DNA from: Ricinus communis
Lineage: Eukaryota; Streptophyta; Magnoliopsida; Malpighiales; Euphorbiaceae
Direction: 5' to 3'
Length of the DNA stretch: 64,000 nucleotides
Assembly: GCF_019578655.1 (NCBI RefSeq)
Contig: NC_063261.1
Location: 29,429,126 to 29,493,125 of the forward strand
Below, piece by piece: positions 1 to 10,791 of this stretch. The notes beneath the pieces were generated by a model. That model was not told where the DNA came from, did not search any database, and saw only the letters and a program-made list of their open reading frames with translations. The number at the start of each line of letters is the position of its first letter. Positions within the stretch are counted from its first letter, which is position 1. The position numbers were made by a program, and so were the translations under genes.

Positions 1-530
1 TGCGTTAGAAGTGATTCAATGTGCTTCTAGGTCAACTGTTGTACTGATTGCTGCTACTTCTGTTTTTTCATGACATCCAGATCTTTGTTCCTTCCTTTCG
101 TAGAGTTGTTTTACTATATTGGGTCATGATAAAGCCAAACATTTGTTTTTCCCCTCTCTGTAATCTTCTTTTATCTTCAGTAAAAAAAAACATAAACTTT
201 TCTTTACCATTATTAAACAAACAGTTTAGAATTCCATACACACAAGTAGATGTCATTTCCAACAAAAAAAAGAATTAAGAATATATATATATATTGAACT
301 AAATTCCATTCTAAATTTCGTATATTAGACTTGTCATAAACAGGCTTAATACACACTGACTCTTCATCATGTGAATCAAGCAGAAATGAAACAAAATGAA
401 GAAGAAATATAAATACAGATTATGATTTCTAAGATATGAAGAGATTAATTATTTTTGTTTACACTTTATAACTAAAGAGACCTTGTGGTATGACAGACTA
501 TGATCAGGTTGACAAAATATTATTTAGTGT
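1..530. other. 3' flank of GDSL gene 1; possible tail of a gene left of the window
   Basis: No gene can be assigned. The first 200 bases are less AT-rich than what follows and read like a plant 3' UTR on the plus strand. A short open run ends at a stop near base 30, followed by T-rich tracts. A convergent plus-strand gene may therefore end here, but too little is visible to say which. The last 40 bases before 531 are the 3' UTR side of the minus-strand GDSL gene. Confidence 0.25.
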
Positions 531-3500
531 TCAATGAAGGAGGAGTTCTCTGAGAGTAGGGTGCAGAGATAAATAAACAGAATGCCAACCGTTCTGAGAA
601 GGGTGAACCGAGTCCCAAAAGAATGATAACTCAGGATGCTTGCATACCACATACTTTCTTTCCCCATTTTCGTGAACCTGCCCACATCCGTTTTGGCTAG
701 TCACACCGTCACAGCATGGCCTCAGTGGATTTTTGCAGTCCATATTCCCTGCAGCAAACAATAATAATTTTATAGGGTTTGTGCCGAATACCATACGTAA
801 GGGTAATATGTAATGTAATATGTAACCTAAAAATTTTATTTTGACATATTTATTATTTTTTATATATAAAATTTAATTTTATATATAATTTTATAGGTTT
901 GTTTATTAATTTTTTTATTAGTAAATTATATTTCTAATTAAACACAAACTCTAATTCTAAAAAATAACATATTAATTATATTAACTAATAAATAATTTTT
1001 TAATCAGATAATAATATTAATTCTATCCTAAAAAATAGCATATTAATAATATTTTGATATTATATTAATTAATAAATTATTTTTTAATTAGATATAATTC
1101 TATTTTTAGAAACTAACATTTTAAATTATATTTTTAATAATAAATTAATTTTTAATTATATAATAACTTTTTAATCTTAAAAATATTAATATTAATTATA
1201 GTATTAAGTTATATAATACGAAAATTGATTAATTAATATTTTTAAAATAATTTTTATATTATTGCATTAATGAAATTTTAAATTTTTAAAAATTAAAAAG
1301 AATATTTAAAAATAGTTAGTTTGCTATTATTTTTAAAATATTATAAATTAATATTAAATATTTAAAATATTATTAAATTATATCTATCAACTTAATTTTA
1401 TAATCAAAATAATAATAACAGTCGTGCAACGTACGGGGAAACGACTAGTGTATATATATATTTATTTATTTATTTTTGAAATATAAAGGTTTCTTGACAC
1501 GTGTGCTTAATTTTTGACACATTTGATTTTTGTTTTGACATATGTACTTATCTTTGATATATGGGATTCAAGCTTATGTGTAATTTTATAATTTTTTATT
1601 AATTTATTAATTAATAAATTTATTTCTAATTAAATATTGACTTGATCCTAAGAAATAGCATATAAGTTATATTTTAATATTATATTAACTAATAAATAGT
1701 TTTCTAATCAGATAATGATACTAATTCTATTATAAAGAATAACATATTAATTTTTAATTTTTAACTTTTAAAAATAGTTAGTTTGCTATTATTTTATGAA
1801 ATATTATAAATTAATATTAAATATTAAAAATTTATTAAATTATATTTATCAACTTGATTTTATAATCAAAATAATAATAATAGTTGTGCAACGCATGGAT
1901 AAACAAATAGTATATATTAATTTTTGAGATCTAAAACTTTTTTAATATGTATTCCTTTCTTGACACTAGTTTTATTTTAACATGTCTATTTATTTTTGAC
2001 ATATGCGGTTCAAGCTTATATATAATTTTATAATTTATTTCATTTATTTATTGACTAGTAAGTTATAAATCTAATTAAACACTAACACTAACTCTAATAG
2101 TAAACAATATCATATTAATTATATTTTAATATTCTATTAATCAATAAATTAATTTTCTAATTAAATAATTATTTAAATTCTACTCTGAAAATAATATATT
2201 AATTATATTTAAATATCATATTAAATAATAAATTATTATTTAATTAGATAATGATTTTGTTCTAGAAAATAATATTTTTAATATTATATCTACTAATAAA
2301 TTAATTTTTTATTATATTATAATTTTAATTCTAAAAATAGTAATATCAATTATATTGAAATTATTAATTTGTATAATACTAAAATCAATTGATAAATATT
2401 TTTAAGAGAATTTTTATATTACTATACTAATAAAATTTTAAAATATTAAAAAATTATATACTTAAATTTGCTGTTTTTAAATATTATAAATAAATATTAT
2501 ATATTATCATCTGCTATTATTTTTTAGATATTATAAATAAATATTAAATATTAAAAAATATTAGATTTTTATTTATAAATTTAATTTTATAATCAAAATA
2601 ATAACAGTAATCATGAAATACATGAATAAATGACTAATTTTATTGAAAATACAATATAAAATATTTATAATTTCTAATAAAATCTATATTTTCTTATAAT
2701 GATTTGACTTAGACATTGAAATTGAATTGCAGAAATTCAACATGTACCCTAATCGCCTCTAATTCTCTATTTTGCAAGTATGATTGAAAATGTGTACTCC
2801 ACCATTTATCAACTTGTTTGAAGCGTTTCTTTTCCTATCGGATTTTGTTGTTTGTACTGTCTATCATTTCACACTTTAATTCTCCATACTAATAATTTAT
2901 GAATAAACATAAATCATTCATTACAACATAAATCATTTTATTGCACTTGGAAAATTTCTAAGATTACAGTATATATATTATGACAATTAGACGTATGAAA
3001 TGTGACAGGAAATGGTATCATCAGGTCATGTAAAAGTCATAAAATCAATGTCATTTCTTCTAGGGAAAAAGGTTATTAAAAAAATAACAAAGAAAAAGAA
3101 GTACCTGAGCTGTGTTTGTGTTGGTTAATTGCGGATTTAAATGTACTGTAGAAATCAAGAAATATGAACACAGATTTCCTGTTCTCATAGTTGAGCTTCC
3201 GCAATGCCCGTTTTAGGACATCATTGTGAAACTCTGAGGCTGAGTTGAAGTTTTCATTGCAAATTTTGTAAGAAGATGAAGCAGTTTGCTGAGGGAAACA
3301 TCCAGCAGGGCCTATGCCTGCTACTGCTATTTTCTGAACTCCCAATTCATGAATTTGTTTCAGATTCTTGGCAAGTTGGTTTATAAGTCTTCTTGTGAAA
3401 TTTGACATATCCTGAAGGGTGCCATTTTGCCTTAAATAAAATGAATAGTCATTGCCAGATGTAGACACAAGCACAACAGAGTTAGCAAAGTCATTTTTGG

Positions 3501-5491
3501 TATAGATTTGATCAACAAATAATTGTTTCAAAGAATTTATTTGGGTTTCCAAGTTTGGTAAATTCTTGATCCAAGTGTCAAAGACACCACTCCCTCCATA
3601 TGCAAAATTCATCCCATGTTGCAGCTGGTCCTGGTTGGCTATTTTTCTCCATCTGTAAGGGATTGGAGATTTTATGCCAAGAAATGATGCTGCATGTCAC
3701 ATAAGAAATGAAAACCTTAATAGAAAGTTTGAACTGGAGTCATACTTATAGGTTCTACATTTATATTTTCTGTGCTCTGGGTTATATATATATAAAAGAA
3801 AACTTGTCTGAGAATTAATTGTTTGTCATCTAATTTATCAAATTTGAATTAAAGTAAGCAATAGTTATACATATCACTTTAAGATTTATCCCGTTATGCA
3901 TTTTCACTTTTTCATTTTTAAAAATTACTATATTTTATTTTTCATGCAAACACCGATAATAAGATGCGATGAATACTAATATAATACATGTTATTTTATA
4001 ATTAGATCTCATATATTTTAGGGGTAAGTATAATTTGCTCCCTGCATTTTTCTATATTATACTAATGACTCCATAATAACTAAAATTTATATATTTTCAT
4101 CTTTTTATTTTATAATTTTATACTAGAAGCCTTCTCTGTCAGAATTTTTATTAAACAGGCATTAACAAAGTTTGGTTTTATATTATTTATCTCTTGATTT
4201 TTTATGTAATATATAAATTGCCCCCTATAATTTGTTTATTTCATTAGAAATTTCTTGTTTAATTTCTGTGCAAATCAATTTGTATTTGTACAAGAATAAT
4301 TAACTAATATTCTTTTACTTATTCTAATTTCTAACATTATTAAATCATAATAAAATTTAAATATTTTAAAAGTACTTATATTTACCAAAATATTAAAAAT
4401 TCTTATAAATTAAATTTAAATTATTAAAATAAAATAGATACTATTCCTATTATTAATTTTGTTACACTAAAATTGTAATTTGATAAGAAGTTTGAAGATT
4501 TTTAACAATTTAGTTCTTTAATTACTTTGATTTTTAAAAAATAAGGAGATCTTAGTGCAATAAATAAAATATAAGGATGATTTGGATTTTTGACTAAACT
4601 TCAGGAGGCAAACAATATAAATCAAAGTTAGTTAACTATTATTTAAAAGAAATTATGATGGAATAGGTTTTTAGTATGAAACTATAAATAGAAAGATGAA
4701 AAATACTAAAGAATAAATAGTGTAATAAGAAAAAAACAAGAAGTATATATTAATTAATCTATATTTCGATATAAAGAAAACAAAAGTGTTGATTCTAAAA
4801 ATGAAAGAATAAAAGTGCATGATAGGACAAATCTCAAAAAATAATAAAACTTTTGGGTTTTAAATGAAAAAATTATATATGCTAGTTTGCTTAAGGTATT
4901 ATCAAATCAAAATGGACTAACTTTCTTTATTTCTTCTTTGTTTTTTTTTTCTTAATCAATGTTATAAGAAAACACTTGTGAGTTCATCACAAGATGTAGA
5001 AAAACAAATTTGTATAATAAAGAATTAGAAAATTATAAGACCGTACATGATTACATATAAAAAAGAAACACGAACCTATATAATCTGTAATCACCCGGCC
5101 ATCAGAAAATCGACCACTAGGTTTATGAGGAAATGTGTAACCATAAGGTTCAACCCATGAGCCTCCATTTCTATTGAAGTTTCCTGTATCAACAAAAGAA
5201 TCACCAAATACAAAAAGCTTTACACCGCCGTGACGGCAATAATGATGATTATAATGCTGGCGGTGGTGGTGACCAGGGTGTTGAGCCTGTAATCTATCAA
5301 TGTCGTGCACTCCTGCAACTTTAAATGTGAAGATTACATAAATAAATTGATCTTAGAAACTTGAAGCTATCATTCTAGTTAAATAAAAAAAATGTAAAGT
5401 ATATATATATATATATGTAACCTGAAGAAATAGTAGTGAAAAAGAGAGAAAATATAAGGAGGAAACGAGGGTTGCACTGCTTGATCTCCAT
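531..5491 (-). CDS. GDSL esterase/lipase (copy 1), 4 exons, 369 aa
   Basis: Predicted secreted SGNH-family hydrolase acting on acyl or acetyl esters; the substrate cannot be told from sequence. Exons on the minus strand are 5491-5422, 5312-5076, 3689-3105 and 748-531. All junctions are GT..AG and phases match, giving 370 codons with the stop. Residues 1-24 form a hydrophobic signal peptide; an in-frame ATG upstream would bury it, so the start at 5491 was chosen. Block I is FVFGDSFVDTGN with nucleophile Ser62. Block II is NFAYGGSGVFDT near 130-141. Block III is SGNDY with Asn182. Block V is WDSVHPS with Asp343 and His346. All catalytic residues are present and the length is normal for the plant family. 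Residues 35-51 are unusually histidine-rich (8 of 17). The third exon is unsplit where the paralogue at 28294 has an intron. The last intron is 2.4 kb and filled with AT-rich repeats. Confidence 0.9.
800..2637 (+). mobile_element. Three head-to-tail copies of an AT-rich Helitron-like element in the last intron of GDSL copy 1
   Basis: Three diverged units lie in the same direction at about 800-1449, 1452-1911 and 1913-2637. Each has the same order of landmarks: a TTTGACATAT-like stretch, a GGTTCAAGCTTAT-like stretch, TATAATTTTATA, a long AT-rich body, TATAATCAAAATAATAA, then GTGCAACG near the end. The first unit ends in a short imperfect hairpin (CGTGCAACGTACG) followed by CGACTAGT, so CTAG sits at 1445-1448 before a T. 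That matches the CTRR 3' end with nearby hairpin of plant Helitrons. No coding sequence is visible, so these would be non-autonomous copies. Class assignment is inference; the repeat relationship is seen directly. Confidence 0.55.
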
Positions 5492-6330
5492 TGAAGAGAA
5501 GGAAATAAAAGAAAGGTTAATAATAAATTTATGGGTATTTAATGGATCGGTATACGTTTCATAGCTCATCAATGGAAACTTAAAGATATGAATTTGTTCC
5601 AAATGCTCTTAAACGCTAAACAAAACACTTTTGCTAACTTCCTTTTTTGTTTTTAACATATATTAAGTGATATATTATTAAGAGAATTGAAAGAGAGGAT
5701 CAAAGGGAACACTTGCACATTGAGTACTTGAGCTATTCACATGGCAAAAATTACCCTTCCAAATAAATACACAAAATTTGCAACTGAATTACCCTAATCA
5801 ACTCATATATGCAAGAAGGGGAAAGAAAATTTCAACAGAATGCATCAAAGCTTATAATGCATTCTTACACAGAAACCAATAAAAATTCTAGCCTAACAGC
5901 CCAAATCATCACTAGCACAAATAACAAAACAAAAAATTTGTACAACAGTAATATAGCAACGTGGAAAGACCCAATAATGAGGTGGGCATCCGTGAAGCAC
6001 TCATGGAGAAATTGAGAACCCATGAATAGTAACAGAGTGTGTTCAACCAACCTTCTATGTCGAACAACCCGAATAAACTGAAGAATATCAAACCGAACTT
6101 TATGGGTTCTATGTCTCCTGGGTTGGGTATGTGTTTTTCTCATTATTTAAAAAAAAAAAAAAAAAAGATGAATCCAGAAATTATGGTTTGGGTTGAATTT
6201 TGCATAGCGGACACACTTTTATTTCATTTTAAATTTATCACATTCTTTTTTCCATCTCAATTACAAACTTCTGGATTTATATTATTCTTTTATTTTTAAT
6301 ATATATCAATAAATTAATTTTTTTTCTAAT
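5492..6330. other. 5' flank of GDSL copy 1 with an unassigned 92-codon ORF
   Basis: The 5' half should hold the promoter of the minus-strand GDSL gene, but no single TATA box stands out. At 5865-6143 the minus strand has a 92-codon ORF with a basic N-terminus and a strongly hydrophobic C-terminus. It matches no family I recognise. Base composition around it on the minus strand resembles a UTR more than a gene. A run of about 19 A residues at 6150-6168 could be a retroposed poly(A) tail or a plain homopolymer. I regard the ORF as unproven. Confidence 0.2.
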
Positions 6331-6489
6331 ACGGATGGGCTAGCACAAGAAAAATTTAAAAATGACGGACTTAATGAAAAGTATATAAGAAAAGCTAAGA
6401 ATACCAAAAATGGGCTAAACTTATCACAAGGCTTCATAACAAGGTCTAGAGCCAAAAAGTTGCAACAAGCCTTAAATTGCTATATATAA
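6331..6489 (+). pseudogene. Remnant of the C-terminal end of a Ty3/gypsy polyprotein
   Basis: A 52-codon open frame ends at TAA and carries ITRSRAKKLQQAL. This short basic motif is typical of the extreme C-terminus of plant gypsy polyproteins. The preceding residues are rich in Lys and Asn, as expected of that tail. About 300 bases downstream are less AT-rich than the surroundings and may be the start of the matching 3' LTR, but no second LTR was found. It is a fragment only, with no protease, RT or integrase upstream. Confidence 0.45.
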
Positions 6490-7158
6490 AATTGAGCTAG
6501 TAAGGAGAGTCTATTTGAAGGCTCAAACACCACAACTATTAAGGAGTATTAAGATTAGGTTTTATTCACTCTATTGGAAGTTCAAGCTTATGAAGAATCA
6601 ATTAAGACCGAATTATGCTTGCAGGTCTTGGTGTAGTTTTATTCTTAAACATTAAGTTTATTTAGAACAAATTAGTCTTTTTTCCTATTAGTTGTCTTCT
6701 AAGTTTGTTACAAGTATTTAACTTGCACCAAGCCGTATGTTACATCAAATTTTAAGTTCTAATTTTATTGATCAACTTTATAATATGATCCAGAATGATT
6801 CTAGTATTTGATTCAATTTGTTAGTGGGTCTCTAAGTTAGTGATATACGGATTCATAATTATTAGAGTTCGTATATTCTATTCCTAAAGTTTATTAATAA
6901 TTTATATTAATCTTGCATTGTTATTTATGTTTCTTTTTTAATTTTACATCTTTAATAATCAAATGAGAAAAGTAACCACACTTTGTTTTAAACAATCAAT
7001 AGCTGTCAAATAATAAATTTTATATAATAAAAAATAATTAATTCTAGTAACCTGCAATAAAAAATCGCTAAACTAATATAATATAGTATTAAAAATTCAA
7101 AATATCATTAAAATTTATGAAAGTTTTCTTTAAATTACAAAGAAAAAACTATGTAAAA

Positions 7159-7640
7159 AATGCTATTTTTCACATTTATAAAAAATTAGTATTTTTCATA
7201 AATTTATTAATTTTTCATAAATTATTAAATTTAGTAAAAACAATCATTTTTTTGTAATACATTTTTGGTTAGTAAGACTCAAAAAAGAATTTTAATTTGT
7301 GAAAAAAGTATGAAAAGGATCATCATTTTTCGTAAATTGGCAATGTATTTCGCATTTATGAAAAATTTAGTATTTTTTGTATATTTATCGATTTTTTTCA
7401 TAAAATATTAAATCTCATAAAATTAATTATATTTTCATAATATCATATATATTCTTTCGTAAGTAGTATTATATTTTATGAGAAAAATATTAAAGAGAAT
7501 TGTCATTTTTCATAATATATTTTACAATTATAAATTTATTTTAATATTTTTTATAAATTTATCAATTTTTCATAAATTATTAAATTTCACAGAAATAATT
7601 ATATTTGGATAACATCATACAATTCTTTCATAATTCTATC
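7159..7640. repeat. Degenerate tandem repeat, about 3 units of roughly 175 bp
   Basis: Three successive units each contain a CATTTTTC stretch, then TTAGTATTTTT or a variant, then a TTTTTCATAAA run, then ATTATTAAAT. The last landmark falls at about 7216, 7397 and 7570, giving a spacing of roughly 170-180 bases. The units are far from identical. The repeat is extremely AT-rich and has no coding potential. Confidence 0.5.
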
Positions 7641-8859
7641 GACTTTTAGATTTAAAAATTAAACCAATAAAATTTAATAAGTTTATAAATCAACGGTCTT
7701 CAAGCAAGTGTAAAATTATTTTATTTAAATATAACCAAAATGGAAGCCACCATTAAATTAAATTTCTACATAAATTTGTTAAATACAGAAAGGAATAATT
7801 TTATGATTATATTACATAAAACTAGAGATAACTTATTTCAATTCTTATCTTTTTTATTAGATTTCGTCCATGTTATGAGTGTTGGATACATAATTATGTG
7901 TTTCATGATTTGGAGCCAACCAATGAAGAGAATGTAGAAATATAAACACTAATATAATAAAATAGAACCGTGAATGCATATAAAATCAAGATGTCAGCAA
8001 CCAAAACATTCAAGATTTAAGTAGTACGTTAAAGCAGAAATTTGAAGACAAGTCAGAGCATCAGCCAGTTAAAATCAAGATAGAATAAAGCAATATGCTT
8101 GAACTCTAACACATGAAGCAAGGAAATGTAAGGACTCTCATTATCTTGATTACTATCTATAAAGCAATAATATAATATTGTCTTTTTCTATCCTACATGG
8201 GAATGTTATATGATTTTCAAATTAATTTTTTAAATTTTAGAATTAATCTATTTTAATATATTTTTATAATTTTTAAAAATATTATATTACACATTTTAAC
8301 ACTTAATTATGACATTTAATTACTTTATATTCTTATATTCTTTTGATCTTTTATTTGTAACTTCCATTTTAAATAATTTCTTTTTCAAGTATTATATTAT
8401 AATATACAACACCTTAATTATAAATTTTAAGTATCTAGTTAATAGTTTTTCTTTTCAAATTCTTTTTTATAATTCCAATTTTTAATTAGAGTTTTTTAAT
8501 TAGAACTATTTTTTTTAATTATAATACTTATACTTATGTACACCATCCATCTCTCTTTGCATTCTATCCTAACTATATTCTAAAATAAAATTATTTCGAT
8601 ATGGTTCAATTGTAAGTAAAAAAATTCAGTAACTTAAATATCAATTTTTAAATTAATTTTCTATAATTTAGTAAATTAAAAAAAATAATGGAAGATATTT
8701 TTACTTTTATACATGTAAAGTAAAAAAATATTGTTGAATTATATACTTAAAATATATCAAATACTAATCAACAAAAAGATATATAAAAATAAATTAAATA
8801 ATTAAATATTAAATCAAGTTATAAAAAATAATTTAATTTGATTCAATTTATATTATTAA
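7641..8859. other. AT-rich intergenic DNA, nothing recognised
   Basis: No gene, RNA or repeat with a clear structure is visible. A 65-codon ORF at 7740 has no recognisable motif and biased composition, so it is left out. The stretch ends at the 5' LTR of Copia element A. Confidence 0.5.
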
Positions 8860-8864
8860 AATAG

Positions 8865-9045
8865 TGTGAAGAGAAAAAGTTAAATGAAAGCTTAGATAGT
8901 TACTGGCAGCTTTGTAAATTATAAGATTAATTAGCTGAGTTGGCATAAGTCAGTTAGCTCATCTGTATATATTTTTTGTCTCCTTGTATTTTGTAGCATG
9001 AATGATTAATGAGATCATTATTTTCCATTTTTGTATATGATATCA
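8865..9045 (+). repeat. 5' LTR of Copia element A (181 bp)
   Basis: Begins TGTGAAGAG and ends GATATCA immediately before the primer-binding site. It pairs with 24256-24444 over its whole length with scattered substitutions and an 8 bp length difference. Confidence 0.85.
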
Positions 9046-9057
9046 TGGTATCAGAGC
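9046..9057 (+). other. tRNA-Met primer-binding site of element A
   Basis: TGGTATCAGAGC, the usual plant Copia site complementary to the 3' end of initiator tRNA-Met, with no gap after the LTR end. Confidence 0.9.
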
Positions 9058-9269
9058 ACGGGAATTTTATTTTCCTTTTTTTTTCTTTTATTTTCTAAGT
9101 AGCCAAATACTTGTACCCATTTCCTTAGATGTTATCATTTCTTTAAAAGTTATATAGTTAGGACTAGTGATTCAAATCCTTCATCTTCAAATTTTCTTCC
9201 CCATTTTGAAAATCACGAATCTATTATTATTTCACCTGAGCTAATATCTATGAACTTTGCTTCTTGAAA

Positions 9270-9411
9270 ATGCTCTTTTTTACTTGTTTCAATCAGAGAC
9301 AAGCAAAACTTTCTCGATGGAGCCATTACCAAACCTTCACCTATGAGCAAGGAGTATCTGCCAGGGATATAGTGGTGGCCTGGTTACTTCATTTTATTTC
9401 AGCTCTAATAG
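9270..9411 (+). pseudogene. gag N-terminal fragment of element A, cut by element B
   Basis: Reads NFLDGAITKP and continues with a frameshift through VVAWLLHF, matching the N-terminal part of Copia gag (UBN2/DUF4219-like). The frame is broken at 9411, where B inserted. It resumes at 14203 with FYMEKASEIRETL, the part of gag that normally follows. Confidence 0.7.
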
Positions 9412-9623
9412 TGTTACAGCTGTAATGTTGATTAGGAAAGAAATAATTAGAGCTCAATTATAGAGCTAATTTATAGAGATTATAGAGCTTGATTATATGA
9501 TTGATTTGTAGGGATTAGATTATAGTATTTTCTAGTTTATACCTTGTGATTTTGTATAAATACCAATATATTCTGTTGATCAATATACACAAAATCTTTC
9601 TCTCATCTTTGTATACAACAACA
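9412..9623 (+). repeat. 5' LTR of Copia element B (212 bp)
   Basis: Starts TGTTACAGCTG and ends ACAACAACA right before the primer-binding site at 9624. It aligns with 13985-14197 with roughly one difference in ten bases by eye. A TTGTATAAATACC stretch near 9550 looks like the LTR TATA box. Confidence 0.85.
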
Positions 9624-9913
9624 TGGTATCAAAGCACTGAAATCCCATATTTTAAATTTTTTGGATTTTCAGTTATTTTGTCTCAGACAATCCAAGGTCT
9701 GATTTCTCAGTTTACCATCCTTCAACTTCTGAGTGGTAGTCATAGCGGTCAACTTTACCTGAATCGCCCTTACTCCCACTTCCATCCTTCACATCCAGTT
9801 GCTTATGAATTTACGTGGTTATGAGGTTTCTCTTCATATCTAGATATTTATTCAATTTTTTTAGTTTATATTGTATGTTTCTGCCTCTATTTTGAACTCT
9901 GTCTTGCTTGAGA

Positions 9914-10660
9914 ATGTCTGAGAAAAAAAATATGCTGCCGAAAGTGATTCTTATAATAACAAAAATTACAGAAGACAAATTTGATGGTACAAATTATGTA
10001 GGCTAGAGTCGGACTATGGAATTATATATGATGAGTGTTGAAAAAGATGACCATTTAATTGATGATCCTCCCACTGATGGTATAGAACAAGCTTGGTTGC
10101 AAGATGATGCTCGATAGCGTTTAATGATATGCAATTCGATTGATAATAAGGTGGTTCTATTAGTGAATCATTGTAGATTGGTGAAAGATTTGATGCAATA
10201 CTTAGCATTTCTGTACTCCGGCAAAGAAAATATTTCTCATACTTTTGATGTCATTAGAGCAATTTTTAGATATGAAAAGGGTTCTAGCCTTTACATGGAT
10301 TATAAAAATCTTCATGAGGAGTTTAATATGCTACTCCTAATGTCTTTAGATATCAAAAAACAACAAGCTCGGTGGGAGAAACTGATCATTATGGGTTTTC
10401 TTGCTGCTTTTCCATTTGAGCTTGAGACTACCAGATCTTAAATCCTTTTCAGTTCTGAGATTTCATCTTTGGATAATGTGTTCCGTAGGGTGCTCCGAGT
10501 TGAGAATTCCAACTCATCCTCTACCCAGTCTAGTAGTGCTCTTGTGCGCCATAATAGTGTACTTAGAACTAGAAAAGAGGTTAAGTCAAGTAACTCTGAT
10601 TGAGAAAATGATTCAGGAGAAATCGTATGTCATTATTGTAAGAAGTCTGGACATATGAAT
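9914..10660 (+). pseudogene. Degenerate gag of element B with zinc-knuckle remnant
   Basis: Starts at an ATG (9914) in MSEKKN and shows KFDGTNY, the typical Copia gag start. In-frame stops occur near 10003 and 10116. A longer open stretch, 10124-10441, continues the gag core. A broken zinc knuckle (CHYCKKSGHM) follows near 10630. Not translatable as one protein. Confidence 0.7.
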
Positions 10661-10791
10661 GCAATAAGTTACAGCGCAAGAATCAGTCAAAATTATCGGC
10701 TTATTTTGTCTCCACTCGGGATACTCCTCACTCAGTTCTTATATCTGCATATAAGTATACCAAATTCTCATAGTACCAAGAGGCTTTAAAG

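Noticed and set aside
5809..6299. Small plus-strand ORFs at 5809-6015 and 6039-6299
   Set aside because: No motif, overlap on the opposite strand with another ORF, and the second runs through an A-homopolymer.
8860..9411. Shared target site aatag for elements A and B
   Set aside because: The same five bases precede both elements, but for A the right flank differs (tatgg). With such short AT-rich sites this is best seen as chance.
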